Shown here piece after piece: positions 17,337 to 26,825 of a DNA stretch of 64,000 bases. The number at the start of each line of letters is the position of its first letter. Positions within the stretch are counted from its first letter, which is position 1. The translations under genes were made by a program, and so were the position numbers. This stretch comes from Leucobacter chinensis (GTDB lineage: Bacteria; Actinomycetota; Actinomycetes; Actinomycetales; Microbacteriaceae), in the NCBI RefSeq assembly GCF_019049105.1, contig NZ_JAHQZR010000002.1:1-64000 (forward strand). Direction: 5' to 3'. The notes beneath the pieces were generated by a model that saw only the letters and a program-made list of their open reading frames with translations, did not search any database and was not told where the DNA came from.

Positions 17337-18386
17337 ATGCGCCTGTACCCGACACTGTTCAAGCACGTCTTCTGCCGTATGGACCCTGAGACGGCGCACC
17401 ACCTCGCATTCGCGGCGATTAAGGTGTTCGGCGTCTTCCGTTCGCCCGTGCGTTGGCTCTGCAAGCCTGACTCGAGCCTCAAGGTCGAAACCCTCGGCCT
17501 CACCTTTGAGAGTCCATTCGGTATCGCTGCCGGCTTCGATAAAAACGCCGAGGGCATTGACGGCCTTGGTGCCATCGGCTTCGGACACGTTGAGATCGGC
17601 ACGGTGACCCCGGTGGGGCAGCCTGGAAACCCAAAGCCGCGCCTCTTCAGGCTCGTCGATGACCGAGGCGTCGTCAACCGGATGGGCTTCAATAATAAAG
17701 GCTCGTGGCTTGCCGAAACGCGCATCTCGCAGGCAGTCAAACGCACCAAGCGCCCAATCATCGGTGCAAACATTGGCAAGAACCGCTCAACTCCGGTCGA
17801 ACAGGCGACTGACGACTACGTCATCAGCACACAGCGTCTCGCTCCCGTGGCCGACTACCTAGCAGTCAACGTGAGTTCGCCAAACACACCAGGACTCCGT
17901 GGTCTGCAAGAGCTCGAGTCTCTCGAACCATTGCTCGCAAGCGTTCTTGAACAGGCCGCGGGCACCCCGGTGCTCGTGAAAATTGCTCCCGACATGGGCG
18001 ATGAACAGATTGACGCGATCGTTGACCTCATCGTCAAGCTCGGTCTCGACGGCATTATTGCGACGAACACAACCATCGCAAGGGAAGGACTCAAGGCCGC
18101 TCCGCAGGAGCTTACGCGAATCGGCGATGGCGGGCTCTCAGGAGAACCACTCGCAGAACGTGCCCTCGAGGTACTGAAGCGCATTCGCTCCCGAGCACCC
18201 GAAGAGCTCTGCGTCATCTCTGTCGGCGGCATCACCACCGCAGACGATGTCATCGAGCGGCTCGACGCGGGAGCAACCCTTGTGCAGGGATTCACCGCGT
18301 TCCTTTATGAGGGGCCGCTCTGGGCTCGAAACATTAACCGTGGTCTTCGCAAACGAGGCTGGCGGCAGCCAAGCACCAAGCGCTAG
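17337..18386 (+). CDS. pyrD: Dihydroorotate dehydrogenase (quinone), class 2
   Basis: FMN enzyme of pyrimidine synthesis that oxidises dihydroorotate and passes electrons to the menaquinone pool. The N-terminal membrane-associating helices are present (MRLYPTLFKHVFCRMDPETAHH), as expected for class 2. GIAAGFDKNAEGID and GFGHVEIGTVTPVGQPGNP mark the FMN barrel. NVSSPNTPGLRGLQ carries the catalytic Ser region, and SVGGI binds the FMN phosphate. Length (349 aa) is normal. Confidence 0.97.
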   Translation: MRLYPTLFKHVFCRMDPETAHHLAFAAIKVFGVFRSPVRWLCKPDSSLKVETLGLTFESPFGIAAGFDKNAEGIDGLGAIGFGHVEIGTVTPVGQPGNPKPRLFRLVDDRGVVNRMGFNNKGSWLAETRISQAVKRTKRPIIGANIGKNRSTPVEQATDDYVISTQRLAPVADYLAVNVSSPNTPGLRGLQELESLEPLLASVLEQAAGTPVLVKIAPDMGDEQIDAIVDLIVKLGLDGIIATNTTIAREGLKAAPQELTRIGDGGLSGEPLAERALEVLKRIRSRAPEELCVISVGGITTADDVIERLDAGATLVQGFTAFLYEGPLWARNINRGLRKRGWRQPSTKR

Positions 18387-18390
18387 CGCA

Positions 18391-18436
18391 AACAACTCGG
18401 CCCCCTCGTCTCAGTGAGAGAGGGGGCCGAGTTGTT
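18391..18436. terminator. Bidirectional terminator between pyrD and the DUF3043 gene
   Basis: Perfect 16-bp arms (18391-18406 and 18421-18436) enclose a 14-nt loop, with A's at one end and T's at the other. It serves two convergent genes. Confidence 0.85.
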
Positions 18437-18451
18437 ATTTGCTGAGTACGT

Positions 18452-19033
18452 TTACTGGAGCTTGTGGCCGCGCTTAACCTGGGCCTTTGGCATGCGCAAC
18501 ATGCGCATCTGCAGTGAACGCATGGCAGCGTACATCTTGGTTCCAGACTGGACCCGATCCGCACCAAATCGCTCTGCGACGAGCTTGTAGGCCTTGCGGC
18601 CGCACAACCACGCGTCAATGACCGAGAGAGCAACGTAGCCCCAGATGGCGCTCAGGAAGATGAGCTGCAGGCCGTCGTTCGGAATGAGTGTGAGCAGCAA
18701 CACGACAACCATGAGCGGAATCATCCACTCACCAAAGTTCAGTCGCGAGTCGACGAAATCGCGCACCAGCTTGCGCTGCGGGCCTTGATCGCGCGCGGGG
18801 AGGTACTTCTCGTCACCCATCATCGCGCCGACACGGGCCTTCTCGCGGGCCTCGCGCTCGGCGAGCTTTGCTTGGCGCTGGGCGTCTTTGTCCATCTTGC
18901 CTGGCACCAACGGCCTTGCGTTCGCTGCCTGAGCAGCCTTTCGCGATGGGGTGGGGCGCCCCTTCGGCGCGGTCTGCTTCGACTCGCGCTGTTCTTTCTG
19001 GGTGCTTTCGCCCTTGTCAGCGGGTTCTGCCAC
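18452..19033 (-). CDS. DUF3043 family membrane protein
   Basis: A 193-residue actinobacterial protein. The charged, Lys/Gln/Ala-rich N-terminal half (about 1-90) includes GRPTPSRKAAQAANARPLVP. Two membrane segments follow at about 103-122 and 125-143. The conserved C-terminal part is RKAYKLVAERFG, then basic residues. The function of DUF3043 is unknown. GTG start with AGGAA upstream. Transcribed toward pyrD and divergent from the erpA-like gene. Confidence 0.9.
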   Translation of the reverse strand: MAEPADKGESTQKEQRESKQTAPKGRPTPSRKAAQAANARPLVPGKMDKDAQRQAKLAEREAREKARVGAMMGDEKYLPARDQGPQRKLVRDFVDSRLNFGEWMIPLMVVVLLLTLIPNDGLQLIFLSAIWGYVALSVIDAWLCGRKAYKLVAERFGADRVQSGTKMYAAMRSLQMRMLRMPKAQVKRGHKLQ

Positions 19034-19176
19034 TGTTCCTGCCTCACATATTCATTACAGAGTCGTCAAGAAATTAGTACCCGGTAAGCCTACCAAGTCT
19101 GGCATGAGCTTAAAGGTGGAGTACACTGGAAGGTGATTGCGTTTGCCAAAAACGCGTGTGAGGAGTGTGCAGCATT

Positions 19177-19545
19177 ATGTCTGTCGAACAAGCAGTGGCA
19201 GAGGCCACGAACACCCCGGCTCACGGGGTCACTCTGAGCGACGAAGCACAGCAGAAGGTCAAAGCCTTGCTACGCCAAGAGGGCCGAGATGATTTGCGGC
19301 TTCGCATCGCGGTTCAGCCGGGTGGGTGCTCAGGTCTCATTTACCAGCTCTTTTTTGATGAGCGTGAACTCGAGAATGATGCGATTGTCGATTTCGATGG
19401 TGTAGACGTCGTGGTTGACAACATGAGTGTTCCGTATCTCAACGGAGCATCGATCGACTTCTCAGACACCATTGAGAAGCAGGGGTTCACGATCGACAAT
19501 CCGAATGCCGCCGGAAGCTGCGCCTGCGGCGATAGCTTCAGCTAA
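19177..19545 (+). CDS. A-type iron-sulfur carrier (HesB/IscA/ErpA family)
   Basis: Fe-S cluster carrier of 122 residues. The three conserved cysteines are present: C51 in PGGCSG, then C115 and C117 in the terminal CACGDSF. These bind the cluster that is handed to target proteins. I used the ATG at 19177 with AGGAG upstream; a GTG at 19165 would overlap that site. It stands next to the cytochrome oxidase operon, a typical place in actinobacteria, and may feed the Rieske protein and other Fe-S proteins. Confidence 0.93.
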   Translation: MSVEQAVAEATNTPAHGVTLSDEAQQKVKALLRQEGRDDLRLRIAVQPGGCSGLIYQLFFDERELENDAIVDFDGVDVVVDNMSVPYLNGASIDFSDTIEKQGFTIDNPNAAGSCACGDSFS

Positions 19546-19694
19546 TCCTTCAAAAACCGTTAAATAAGCATCAAATCGTCATGATTACCCTAAAAGCACG
19601 GCGTGTGTCACGAGCATCAGCAGATTCACGCTAAGCTATCAGGGAGTAATCAGCTTTACGACATTACAAATAATTCACTTTCGAAAGGTATGCG

Positions 19695-20570
19695 GTGCGT
19701 TCCAATCGTCGAATGAAGTGGGTAGCAGCCCCGGTAGCTCTGGCTTCCGTGCTGGTGCTCTCTGCCTGCACACAAGAGCAAAAACAGGGGTTTCTCCCTG
19801 GAGAGTCGGGTGTCACGAACCACTGGGATGGCATTGCCGGTCTCTGGGTGACCTCATGGATCGTCTTGCTCCTGGTTGGCGCGATTACATGGGGGCTCAT
19901 TATCTGGGCAACCATCGCGTACCGTCGCCGTAAGGGGCAGACGGGTGTTCCAGCCCAAATCCGTTACAACATGCCAATTGAGACGTTCTTCACTGCGGTT
20001 CCAGTGATGCTCGTACTAGGGTTCTTCGCCTTCACCGCACAGGAGCAGGCCAAGATTGAAGCCCGCTACGATGCGCCTGAAACCAGGATCGAGGTCGTTG
20101 GCAAGCGTTGGGCGTGGGACTTTAACTACCTCGATGAGGGAGTCCACTTCTCAGGTGTGCAGGTGCAGACCGATGAGAATGGCTCGGCCCTCCCCGAGAC
20201 CATGCCAGTGCTCTACTTGCCAGTCGGCAAGACCACTGAGATCAAGCTTGAGTCACGCGACGTGATTCACTCGTTCTGGGTTGTTGAGTACCTCTACAAG
20301 AAGGACATGATCCCTGGCAAGAGCAACTACATGAGCTTCACTCCAGAGAAGACTGGCACCTACATGGGTAAGTGTGCCGAGCTCTGTGGCGAGTACCACT
20401 CGATGATGCTCTTCGAACTGCGTGTTGTTGAGCAAGACGAGTACGACGCGTACATCGCCGACCTCAAGAAGGATCCAGATAACCACGGCTTCTTGGGCGT
20501 CGATTACAACCCGAACCAGAACCTGCCTGGCGCTGGCGTGCCAGCTGACGAAGTGAGCCAAGAAGGTTAA
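19695..20570 (+). CDS. ctaC: Cytochrome c oxidase subunit II (aa3-type)
   Basis: CuA-containing subunit that receives electrons from the bc1 complex. The 291-residue precursor has a signal peptide with lipobox LSAC (C25), so the mature protein is a lipoprotein. Two membrane segments lie at about 48-75 and 95-117. The C-terminal cupredoxin domain carries the CuA motif [15 protein letters not shown] start with AAAGG 6 nt upstream. First gene of ctaC-ctaD-ctaF. Confidence 0.96.
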   Translation: MRSNRRMKWVAAPVALASVLVLSACTQEQKQGFLPGESGVTNHWDGIAGLWVTSWIVLLLVGAITWGLIIWATIAYRRRKGQTGVPAQIRYNMPIETFFTAVPVMLVLGFFAFTAQEQAKIEARYDAPETRIEVVGKRWAWDFNYLDEGVHFSGVQVQTDENGSALPETMPVLYLPVGKTTEIKLESRDVIHSFWVVEYLYKKDMIPGKSNYMSFTPEKTGTYMGKCAELCGEYHSMMLFELRVVEQDEYDAYIADLKKDPDNHGFLGVDYNPNQNLPGAGVPADEVSQEG

Positions 20571-20584
20571 GGCGAGAGATATCT

Positions 20585-22243
20585 ATGTCTAAAAAAGGTA
20601 ATATGGTCGTTTCGTGGATCACCTCCACCGACCACAAGGTGATTGGGTACATGTACCTGATCAGCTCGTTTGCGTGGTTCTTGATCGGTGGCCTCATGGC
20701 CCTGATCATCCGCGCACAGCTGTTCCAGCCTGGCCTCGAAATCGTCGCCACGCGTGAGCAGTACAACCAGCTCTTTACGATGCACGGCACGATCATGCTG
20801 CTGATGTTTGCGACGCCACTCTTCGCAGGCTTCGCGAACGTCCTGATGCCACTGCAGATCGGTGCTCCTGACGTTGCGTTCCCGCGCCTCAATGCGTTCG
20901 CATTCTGGCTCTACACCTTCGGCTCAACCATTGCGGTTGCAGGCTTCCTCACCCCGCAGGGTGCAGCATCGTTTGGCTGGTTCGCTTACACGCCACTTTC
21001 TGACCAGACCTTCTCGCCCGGTGTTGGCGGTAACCTCTGGGTACTCGGTCTCGGTATCGGTGGCTTCGGCACGATTCTTGGTGGCGTAAACTTCATCACC
21101 ACGATCCTGACGATGCGTGCTCCTGGCATGACCATGTGGCGCATGTCGATCTTCACCTGGAACACCCTGATCACCTCGATCATCGTGATCCTGATCTTCC
21201 CGATCCTCGCAGCGGCCTTCTTTGGCCTCGCAGCAGACCGTATCTTTGGTGCGCACGTCTACGGGGTTGAAACAGGTGGTCCGATTCTCTGGCAGCACCT
21301 CTTCTGGTTCTTCGGACACCCAGAGGTGTACGTCATCGCGCTTCCGTTCTTCGGCATCGTTTCAGAGATCTTCCCAGTGTTCAGCCGTAAGCCGATCTTC
21401 GGGTACAAGACGCTCGTTATCGCAACGATTTCGATTGCTGCACTCTCGATGACGGTGTGGGCTCACCACATGTACGTCACCGGTTCAGTGCTGTTGCCGT
21501 TCTTCGCCCTCATGACGATGCTCATCGCCGTGCCCACTGGCGTGAAGATCTACAACTGGCTCGGTACGATGTGGCGCGGTTCTATCACCTTTGAAACCCC
21601 GATGCTCTGGTCACTCGGCTTCCTCGTGACCTTCGTCTTCGGTGGCCTCACCGGCGTAATCCTTGCTTCACCGGCACTCGACTTCCACATCTCAGACACG
21701 TACTTCGTGATCGCGCACTTCCACTACGTTGTGTTCGGTACCGTGGTGTTCGCCATGTTCGCAGGCTTCTACTTCTGGTGGCCGAAGTGGACTGGCAAGA
21801 TGCTCAACGAGAGCCTCGGCAAGATCCACTTCTGGACGCTGTTCATCGGTTTCCACATGACCTTCCTCATCCAGCACTGGATCGGTGTTGTCGCGATGCC
21901 ACGTCGTTACCACACCTACCTGCCCGAGGATGGCATCACCTGGATGAACCAGATCTCGACCGTTGGTTCGATGATTCTCGGTGCTTCGATGCTTCCGTTC
22001 CTGCTGAACGTATACCTGACGCACCGCAACGCGCCGAAGGTTACGGTCAACGACCCGTGGGGCTTCAGCCGCTCACTCGAGTGGGCAACGAGCTGCCCGC
22101 CGCCACGTCACAACTTCACCTCGATTCCTCGCATTCGCTCGGAATCTCCCGCCTTCGACCTCAACCACCCCGAGGTCACCGGCGTGAAGCAGGTCGAATA
22201 CCCCGTCAAAGAACAGCATGAACTTGCTGGCGATAGTAAGTAG
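20585..22243 (+). CDS. ctaD: Cytochrome c oxidase subunit I
   Basis: Catalytic haem-copper subunit (552 aa, about 12 membrane segments). Visible motifs are [10 protein letters not shown] (CuB His and the His-Tyr crosslink pair), the later [16 protein letters not shown] helix, and [13 protein letters not shown] with the haem ligands. [11 protein letters not shown] carries the low-spin haem His. It reduces oxygen to water and pumps protons. It starts 14 nt after ctaC with a weak ribosome site. Confidence 0.97.
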   Translation: MSKKGNMVVSWITSTDHKVIGYMYLISSFAWFLIGGLMALIIRAQLFQPGLEIVATREQYNQLFTMHGTIMLLMFATPLFAGFANVLMPLQIGAPDVAFPRLNAFAFWLYTFGSTIAVAGFLTPQGAASFGWFAYTPLSDQTFSPGVGGNLWVLGLGIGGFGTILGGVNFITTILTMRAPGMTMWRMSIFTWNTLITSIIVILIFPILAAAFFGLAADRIFGAHVYGVETGGPILWQHLFWFFGHPEVYVIALPFFGIVSEIFPVFSRKPIFGYKTLVIATISIAALSMTVWAHHMYVTGSVLLPFFALMTMLIAVPTGVKIYNWLGTMWRGSITFETPMLWSLGFLVTFVFGGLTGVILASPALDFHISDTYFVIAHFHYVVFGTVVFAMFAGFYFWWPKWTGKMLNESLGKIHFWTLFIGFHMTFLIQHWIGVVAMPRRYHTYLPEDGITWMNQISTVGSMILGASMLPFLLNVYLTHRNAPKVTVNDPWGFSRSLEWATSCPPPRHNFTSIPRIRSESPAFDLNHPEVTGVKQVEYPVKEQHELAGDSK

Positions 22244-22257
22244 GGAAGGGCTCACAC

Positions 22258-22680
22258 ATGAAGAGTAATATCATCATCTTCTGGTCGCTCGCGACTTACT
22301 GCTGGGTGCTCGCAGTCGTGTACTCGGTCTGGAACTTCATTGACCACGACAGCCTCGAGTGGGTCGGTACCACCGCCCTCATTCTCTCGGGTGCGCTCTC
22401 GGCAATGATTGCGTTCTACCTCGGTCTGGTTGTAAAAAACCAGGGCGGCACCTTGCACGAAGATCTCGACGATGCTGACATCGACGACGGCGACCCAGAG
22501 ATTGGTCACTTTGCTCCTTGGAGCTGGTGGCCCATCGTCTTCGCCTTCGGTGGCTCGGCAGTTGTGTTCGGCTTCGCGCTCAACGGTAACTTCTTCGTCA
22601 TCTTCTTCGCAGCGCCAATTCTTGTAGTCGGCGCTATCGGGTGGGTGTACGAACACTACCGTGGATTGCACGCTCGCTAA
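22258..22680 (+). CDS. ctaF: Cytochrome c oxidase subunit IV (actinobacterial type)
   Basis: A 140-residue membrane protein with four hydrophobic segments and the family pattern MKSNIIIFWSLATYCW, EWVGTTALILSGAL, and a final GWVYEHYRG. It is the small subunit particular to actinobacterial aa3 oxidase and follows ctaD by 14 nt, with GGAAGGG upstream. Confidence 0.93.
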   Translation: MKSNIIIFWSLATYCWVLAVVYSVWNFIDHDSLEWVGTTALILSGALSAMIAFYLGLVVKNQGGTLHEDLDDADIDDGDPEIGHFAPWSWWPIVFAFGGSAVVFGFALNGNFFVIFFAAPILVVGAIGWVYEHYRGLHAR

Positions 22681-22682
22681 GC

Positions 22683-23189
22683 ATGATTATTCACACCAGA
22701 CGTGCCGAGCGCGAAGATGCTTACGAGCTCTTCGCGCTCGCGCGTCAGTACACGACCGGAAGAACAGCCATCAGCAAAGACGATTTCATCGTTACGCTCG
22801 ATAACGTTCTCAAGTACCGCGACCAAGAGACGAACGTTCTTTTTGTGGCGTATTCAGATGAGAAGGTAACGGTTCGTTCACTCGACGGCTTGGTGGAGAA
22901 GAGCGACGAACCTGATGTGCGTAACAAAGTTGTCGGGTACACCTTGATGACGGTTTCGCGGCTCTTGCACGCCTCGGGCCTTACCGCTCACATTCAAGAG
23001 ATCGTCGTTGACGAGAGTGTTCGCGGACAGGGTGTCGGTGAGCGTCTGATGCAGGTGAACGAGCGGTACTGTAATGTGCGTGGAGTTCAACAGATCTCTG
23101 CGTCGACCGCACGCATTGGTTCGTTCTTTAATCACATCGGCTACGAGCCAGTTGGCGAGCATTACCGAAAGGTACTTGGCCACGGCTAG
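22683..23189 (+). CDS. GNAT family N-acetyltransferase
   Basis: A 168-residue acetyl-CoA-dependent transferase. The core strand IQEIVVDESVRGQGVG contains the R/QxxGxG pyrophosphate-binding loop (RGQGVGERL). A helix and the terminal segment SFFNHIGYEPVGEHYRKVLG follow, as in typical GNATs. I chose the ATG at 22683, 2 nt after ctaF; a farther in-frame start lies inside ctaF. Its substrate is unknown. It probably rides on the cta transcript until the terminator at 23206. Confidence 0.85.
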   Translation: MIIHTRRAEREDAYELFALARQYTTGRTAISKDDFIVTLDNVLKYRDQETNVLFVAYSDEKVTVRSLDGLVEKSDEPDVRNKVVGYTLMTVSRLLHASGLTAHIQEIVVDESVRGQGVGERLMQVNERYCNVRGVQQISASTARIGSFFNHIGYEPVGEHYRKVLGHG

Positions 23190-23205
23190 TGCTCCGTGTT
23201 TTTTC

Positions 23206-23235
23206 GGTGGGCCCTCTCGAATGAGAGGGCCCACC
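23206..23235 (+). terminator. Terminator after the ctaCDF-GNAT genes
   Basis: Perfect 13-bp arms (23206-23218 and 23223-23235) with a GAAT loop. A TTTTTT run lies just before it, so it could also act on the other strand. Confidence 0.75.
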
Positions 23236-23368
23236 ACTGTTTATACGCCTTAGCCTCCCCATAGCTGTCCCTGTCGAGGCCTAACACGCTCGGTGTTCCG
23301 TTGCAACGGGATGGCGCGATTTGCATGGTAATTCGCACAAATCAGCAATTGTCTGGCAATATAGCTTT

Positions 23369-24412
23369 GTGAATAGTTCAGAAAATAACCCACTGAGCAT
23401 CTTTGATGAGCTCGAGGTGGCTGAAGAAGCGCCCGGACCCGTTAAGAAGAAACGCCGGTGGCTGCGCAACACCATCATCATCATTCTCGTGGTACTGGTT
23501 GCGTTAGCAGGGGTTGTTGGCTGGTACCTGCTGAAGCTCAACAAATCGTTCAATCAGATAGAGCTCATCGATAATCCGTTCCCTACGAGCGAGAACCGTG
23601 TCGCTGATGTCGAAGGGCCACGCAATATTCTGTTACTCGGCTCCGACACCCGTGGTGAAATTGGCGATGACATCGACGACATCTCAGGGCAGCGTTCTGA
23701 CACGATCATGGTGGCCCATATTCCGGCAAATTCAAAGTCGGTGCAGATTATGTCGATCATGCGAGACAACTGGGTTGAACTGCCAAATGGCCAAGAAGCA
23801 AAAATTAACGCGGCACTCGCTGTCGGCGGTGTCCCCATGCTTGTTGAAAGCGTCGAAGGTCTCATTCAAGACCAGATTGACCACGTGGTCGTCATCGACT
23901 TTACTGGCTTCGAAGGACTCACTGACGCTCTCGGGGGAGTGACGCTCAATAACCCCATCGCTTTCTCTGACCGCGGCGCCGACTTTGCCGAAGGCAAGAT
24001 CACGCTGAACGGTGAAGACGCGTTGAAGTTTGTGCGTGCACGGTATGCGTTCTCCGATGGCGATTACTCACGCGTTCGCAACCAGCAGCTATACATGAAG
24101 GCCGTTCTTAACGAACTCATGAGCAAAGAAACACTCACGAATCCAATGCGTCTCCAAGACGCAGTAAGCGCACTCGCGCCGTTTGTGACAGCAGATGCCG
24201 GATTCACTTCGAGTTACCTGGCAGGGGAAGCACTTGAGCTGCGGGATGTTCGGGGCAAAGACGTGACGTTCTTCACTTCTCCGACGAACGGAACCGGCAC
24301 TTCTGCCGACGGTCAGTCAATCGTTGTTCCTGATTGGGAGGCGTGGGAGAGGCTCGCAGAGCGTTTTAAGAACGACACCGTGCGTGATTGGAATCCAGAC
24401 ACGCGGATGTAA
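23369..24412 (+). CDS. LytR-CpsA-Psr (LCP) family protein
   Basis: Membrane-anchored phosphotransferase of the type that joins teichoic acids or other polymers to peptidoglycan. A short cytosolic tail (acidic, then KKKRRW) precedes one membrane segment at about 33-55. The extracellular LCP domain follows with LLLGSDTR, SDTIMVAHI, IMSIMRDNWVELP and DALKFVRARYAFSDGDYSRVRNQQ. The DTR, R and RxR residues are the polyprenyl-phosphate and catalytic positions of the family. I took the GTG at 23369; an ATG at 23321 would add 16 residues and neither has a clear ribosome site. It is the first gene of the surface-polymer region. Confidence 0.9.
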   Translation: MNSSENNPLSIFDELEVAEEAPGPVKKKRRWLRNTIIIILVVLVALAGVVGWYLLKLNKSFNQIELIDNPFPTSENRVADVEGPRNILLLGSDTRGEIGDDIDDISGQRSDTIMVAHIPANSKSVQIMSIMRDNWVELPNGQEAKINAALAVGGVPMLVESVEGLIQDQIDHVVVIDFTGFEGLTDALGGVTLNNPIAFSDRGADFAEGKITLNGEDALKFVRARYAFSDGDYSRVRNQQLYMKAVLNELMSKETLTNPMRLQDAVSALAPFVTADAGFTSSYLAGEALELRDVRGKDVTFFTSPTNGTGTSADGQSIVVPDWEAWERLAERFKNDTVRDWNPDTRM

Positions 24413-24447
24413 CAGACTTGGGTGCCACACGCGCTAACCGTTGCGTG

Positions 24448-24453
24448 TAGAAT
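24448..24453 (+). promoter_or_regulatory. -10-like box TAGAAT upstream of the glycosylphosphotransferase gene
   Basis: TAGAAT lies 33 nt before the TTG start, in the 74-bp gap after the LCP gene. No convincing -35 is visible. Confidence 0.3.
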
Positions 24454-24486
24454 AATGCAGGGGGAATTGGAGAAGGGAACTAGGGT

Positions 24487-25914
24487 TTGGCAGGGGTGCC
24501 TGGTTGGCAGCTGCGCTATTCGCGCAAGCTCTTTTATACCGATACTCTGATCATCGTTCTCTCGCTCGGTATTTCGGAGTGGATCAGGCTGAGTCACCGC
24601 TTCAGTGATCTCGCTTGGAATGAGCCACAGCAATTCGCACTCATTCGTGACTACACGCTGATTTCGTTATTGCTTGCATATGGCTGGGCTGTTTCGCTGG
24701 TCGTTTTTGACACTCGCGACGTGCGGGTGTTCGCTACCGGTCCTGACGAGTATAAACGTGTCATCAATGCGACGCTCACGACATTCGGCATTTTCTCTAT
24801 CATCATGTTTGCCATGAATTTCTCGACTGGTCGAGGGCACCTCTTCATTGCTTTTCCCTGTGGGCTTTTTCTGTTGCTGTGCGGCCGTTGGGCCTGGCGT
24901 AAACGCCTGCAACAGCAGCGCAAACGGGGAAGAAATGTTTACCGTACCTTGATCGCGGGGGAGGCCGAGAAGTGCGACCACACCGTGCGTCAGCTTCAGG
25001 TCAACAAGATTGCCGGTTTTCACGTCGTTGGTGCAATCACAACCAAGGACAAGGAGCTGAAGGCTACCGAGAGGCTCGGTAACCTCGATGACATCGAAAC
25101 GGTCATTGATGAGCACCTGCCTGACGCTGTGATCTTGACAGGTTCTGACCAACTCACCCCGCAACGCATTCGTGAGATCGGCTGGTACCTTGAGGGAAGC
25201 AATACTGACCTGATCGTGGCTACCTCACTCACTGACATCACCGGCCCCCGGCTACACATGAGACCGGTTTCGGGCTTTCCGCTCTTGCACGTCGAGTACC
25301 CCGAGTTCAACGGCAAACGGTATCTTACGAAGCGTCTATTTGACGTCATCGTCTCGGGCTTCGCTCTGTTGTTGCTAAGCCCGGTTTTTCTCGTGACATA
25401 TATTCTTGTTCGTTGCGACAGCAAAGGTCCAGGTTTCTTCGCGCAAGAACGTAATGGTCTGAACGGCTCGATCTTTACGATGTACAAGTTCCGCACCATG
25501 CTCGAGGGCTCACCTAATCAGCAGCTTGGTCTTCTTGACCGCACTGACGGCTTCGGCCCACTCTTTAAACTCAAGAATGATCCACGGGTAACACGCGTCG
25601 GGCGTTTTCTGCGCCGGCACAGCATCGATGAGCTGCCTCAACTGTGGAACGTCTTTCGAGGCGATATGTCGCTCGTGGGCCCACGGCCTCCGTTGCCCAA
25701 CGAGGTGCAGCAATACACCGAGTGGGTGCACAGGCGTATGCTTGTCAAACCCGGCATTAGTGGTCTCTGGCAAATTAATGGCCGCAGCGATCTTCCTTGG
25801 GAAGAGAGCGTGAGGCTTGATCTTTTTTACGTCGAGAATTGGTCATTTATTGGTGACTTGCTGATCATGTGGCGCACCATCAGGGTTGTCGTCAAGGGTG
25901 TGGGGGCATATTGA
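24487..25914 (+). CDS. Polyprenyl glycosylphosphotransferase (initiating sugar transferase)
   Basis: Moves a sugar-1-phosphate from a nucleotide sugar to undecaprenyl phosphate, the first step of a lipid-linked polymer. The 475-residue protein has four to five N-terminal membrane segments, a soluble Rossmann-like middle part (LIAGEAEKCDHTVRQL), and another membrane segment at about 287-308. The C-terminal catalytic domain contains KRLFDVIVSGFAL, YKFRTM, FLRRHSIDELPQLWNV, GDMSLVGPRPPLP and KPGISGLWQINGRSDLPW. TTG start with GAGAAGGGA upstream. It overlaps the ABC permease gene by 4 bp. Confidence 0.93.
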   Translation: MAGVPGWQLRYSRKLFYTDTLIIVLSLGISEWIRLSHRFSDLAWNEPQQFALIRDYTLISLLLAYGWAVSLVVFDTRDVRVFATGPDEYKRVINATLTTFGIFSIIMFAMNFSTGRGHLFIAFPCGLFLLLCGRWAWRKRLQQQRKRGRNVYRTLIAGEAEKCDHTVRQLQVNKIAGFHVVGAITTKDKELKATERLGNLDDIETVIDEHLPDAVILTGSDQLTPQRIREIGWYLEGSNTDLIVATSLTDITGPRLHMRPVSGFPLLHVEYPEFNGKRYLTKRLFDVIVSGFALLLLSPVFLVTYILVRCDSKGPGFFAQERNGLNGSIFTMYKFRTMLEGSPNQQLGLLDRTDGFGPLFKLKNDPRVTRVGRFLRRHSIDELPQLWNVFRGDMSLVGPRPPLPNEVQQYTEWVHRRMLVKPGISGLWQINGRSDLPWEESVRLDLFYVENWSFIGDLLIMWRTIRVVVKGVGAY

Positions 25915-26825
25915 GTAGCGAAACGATCTCACGACGAGACCGTCGTAGGCTGGCTTCAGAAGAGCGGATCACGCCCATCGAAGATCCCGAGTTTACGACA
26001 CCAGGTGAGAGCCGGTGGATCCTCGATGTGTTCACACATCGAGAGCTTTTTCGACTGCTCTTGAAGAAGAGTACGGCCACGCGGTACTACGGCTCGGTAC
26101 TCGGCTGGCTGTGGTCGTACATTCGACCTGCAATGCAGTTCTTTATGTACTTCTTTGTGATCGGCATTGTGCTCGGTGTGAACCGTGGCATCGAGCTCTT
26201 CCCAATTTATCTGTTCAGCGGCCTTATTGTGATCAACCTCTTTCGAGAGGCGCTGCAAAGCACGACCGTTTCGATTACTTCAAACGGCGAGCTCATCAAG
26301 AAAGTCTTCTTGCCTCGTGAGCTCTTTCCGGTGACAGCAGTCTTTTCGTCGCTCATTCACTTTGGGCCGCAGGTTTTGGTGCTCTTGATCGTGCTGGTTA
26401 TTGTGGGCTGGAAGTTTACGTTTGCAGCCCTTGGACTCTTCGTGCTCGGGCTTCTCATCGTGCTCACCTTTGTCACGGGCCTGGGGCTCATCTTTAGCGC
26501 TATCAACGTGACTTTTCGCGATGCTAAGAGCATTGTCGATGTGTTCCTCATGTTTGCTGTCTGGTCGTCGCCAGTCTTGTATTCATGGGAGATGATTCGC
26601 GGGGTACTCCCTTCGTGGCTCTATAACGTCTACCTGATCAACCCGGTGACGACTGCGGTAGAACTCTTTCACGCTGCTTTCTGGGTACCGCTCATTGACG
26701 GTGCCACGGTTCCCGATCACCTCTTAATGTTTACCTTCGCGAGTTCTTGCATCGCGATTGGCACGCTCATTGTTGGTCAGGTTATTTTCCGTTCCAAGGA
26801 GGCAGACTTTGCGCAGTATGTCTAA
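25911..26825 (+). CDS. ABC-2 type polysaccharide/teichoic-acid exporter permease
   Basis: TagG/Wzm-type permease of 304 residues. A charged N-terminus precedes the conserved RELFRLLLKKSTATRYYGSVLGWLWSYIRPAMQF segment and six membrane helices. The TTG start overlaps the previous stop (TTGA). With the ATPase encoded next, it should export a lipid-linked polymer across the membrane. Which polymer cannot be told, because no glycosyltransferases lie in this window besides the initiating enzyme. Confidence 0.92.
   Translation: MSSETISRRDRRRLASEERITPIEDPEFTTPGESRWILDVFTHRELFRLLLKKSTATRYYGSVLGWLWSYIRPAMQFFMYFFVIGIVLGVNRGIELFPIYLFSGLIVINLFREALQSTTVSITSNGELIKKVFLPRELFPVTAVFSSLIHFGPQVLVLLIVLVIVGWKFTFAALGLFVLGLLIVLTFVTGLGLIFSAINVTFRDAKSIVDVFLMFAVWSSPVLYSWEMIRGVLPSWLYNVYLINPVTTAVELFHAAFWVPLIDGATVPDHLLMFTFASSCIAIGTLIVGQVIFRSKEADFAQYV
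26796..26802 (+). promoter_or_regulatory. Ribosome binding site AAGGAGG deciding the ATPase start
   Basis: A perfect AAGGAGG lies inside the permease gene. It is 6 nt before a TTG at 26809 and 15 nt before the ATG at 26818, so the TTG is the better start. Confidence 0.6.
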
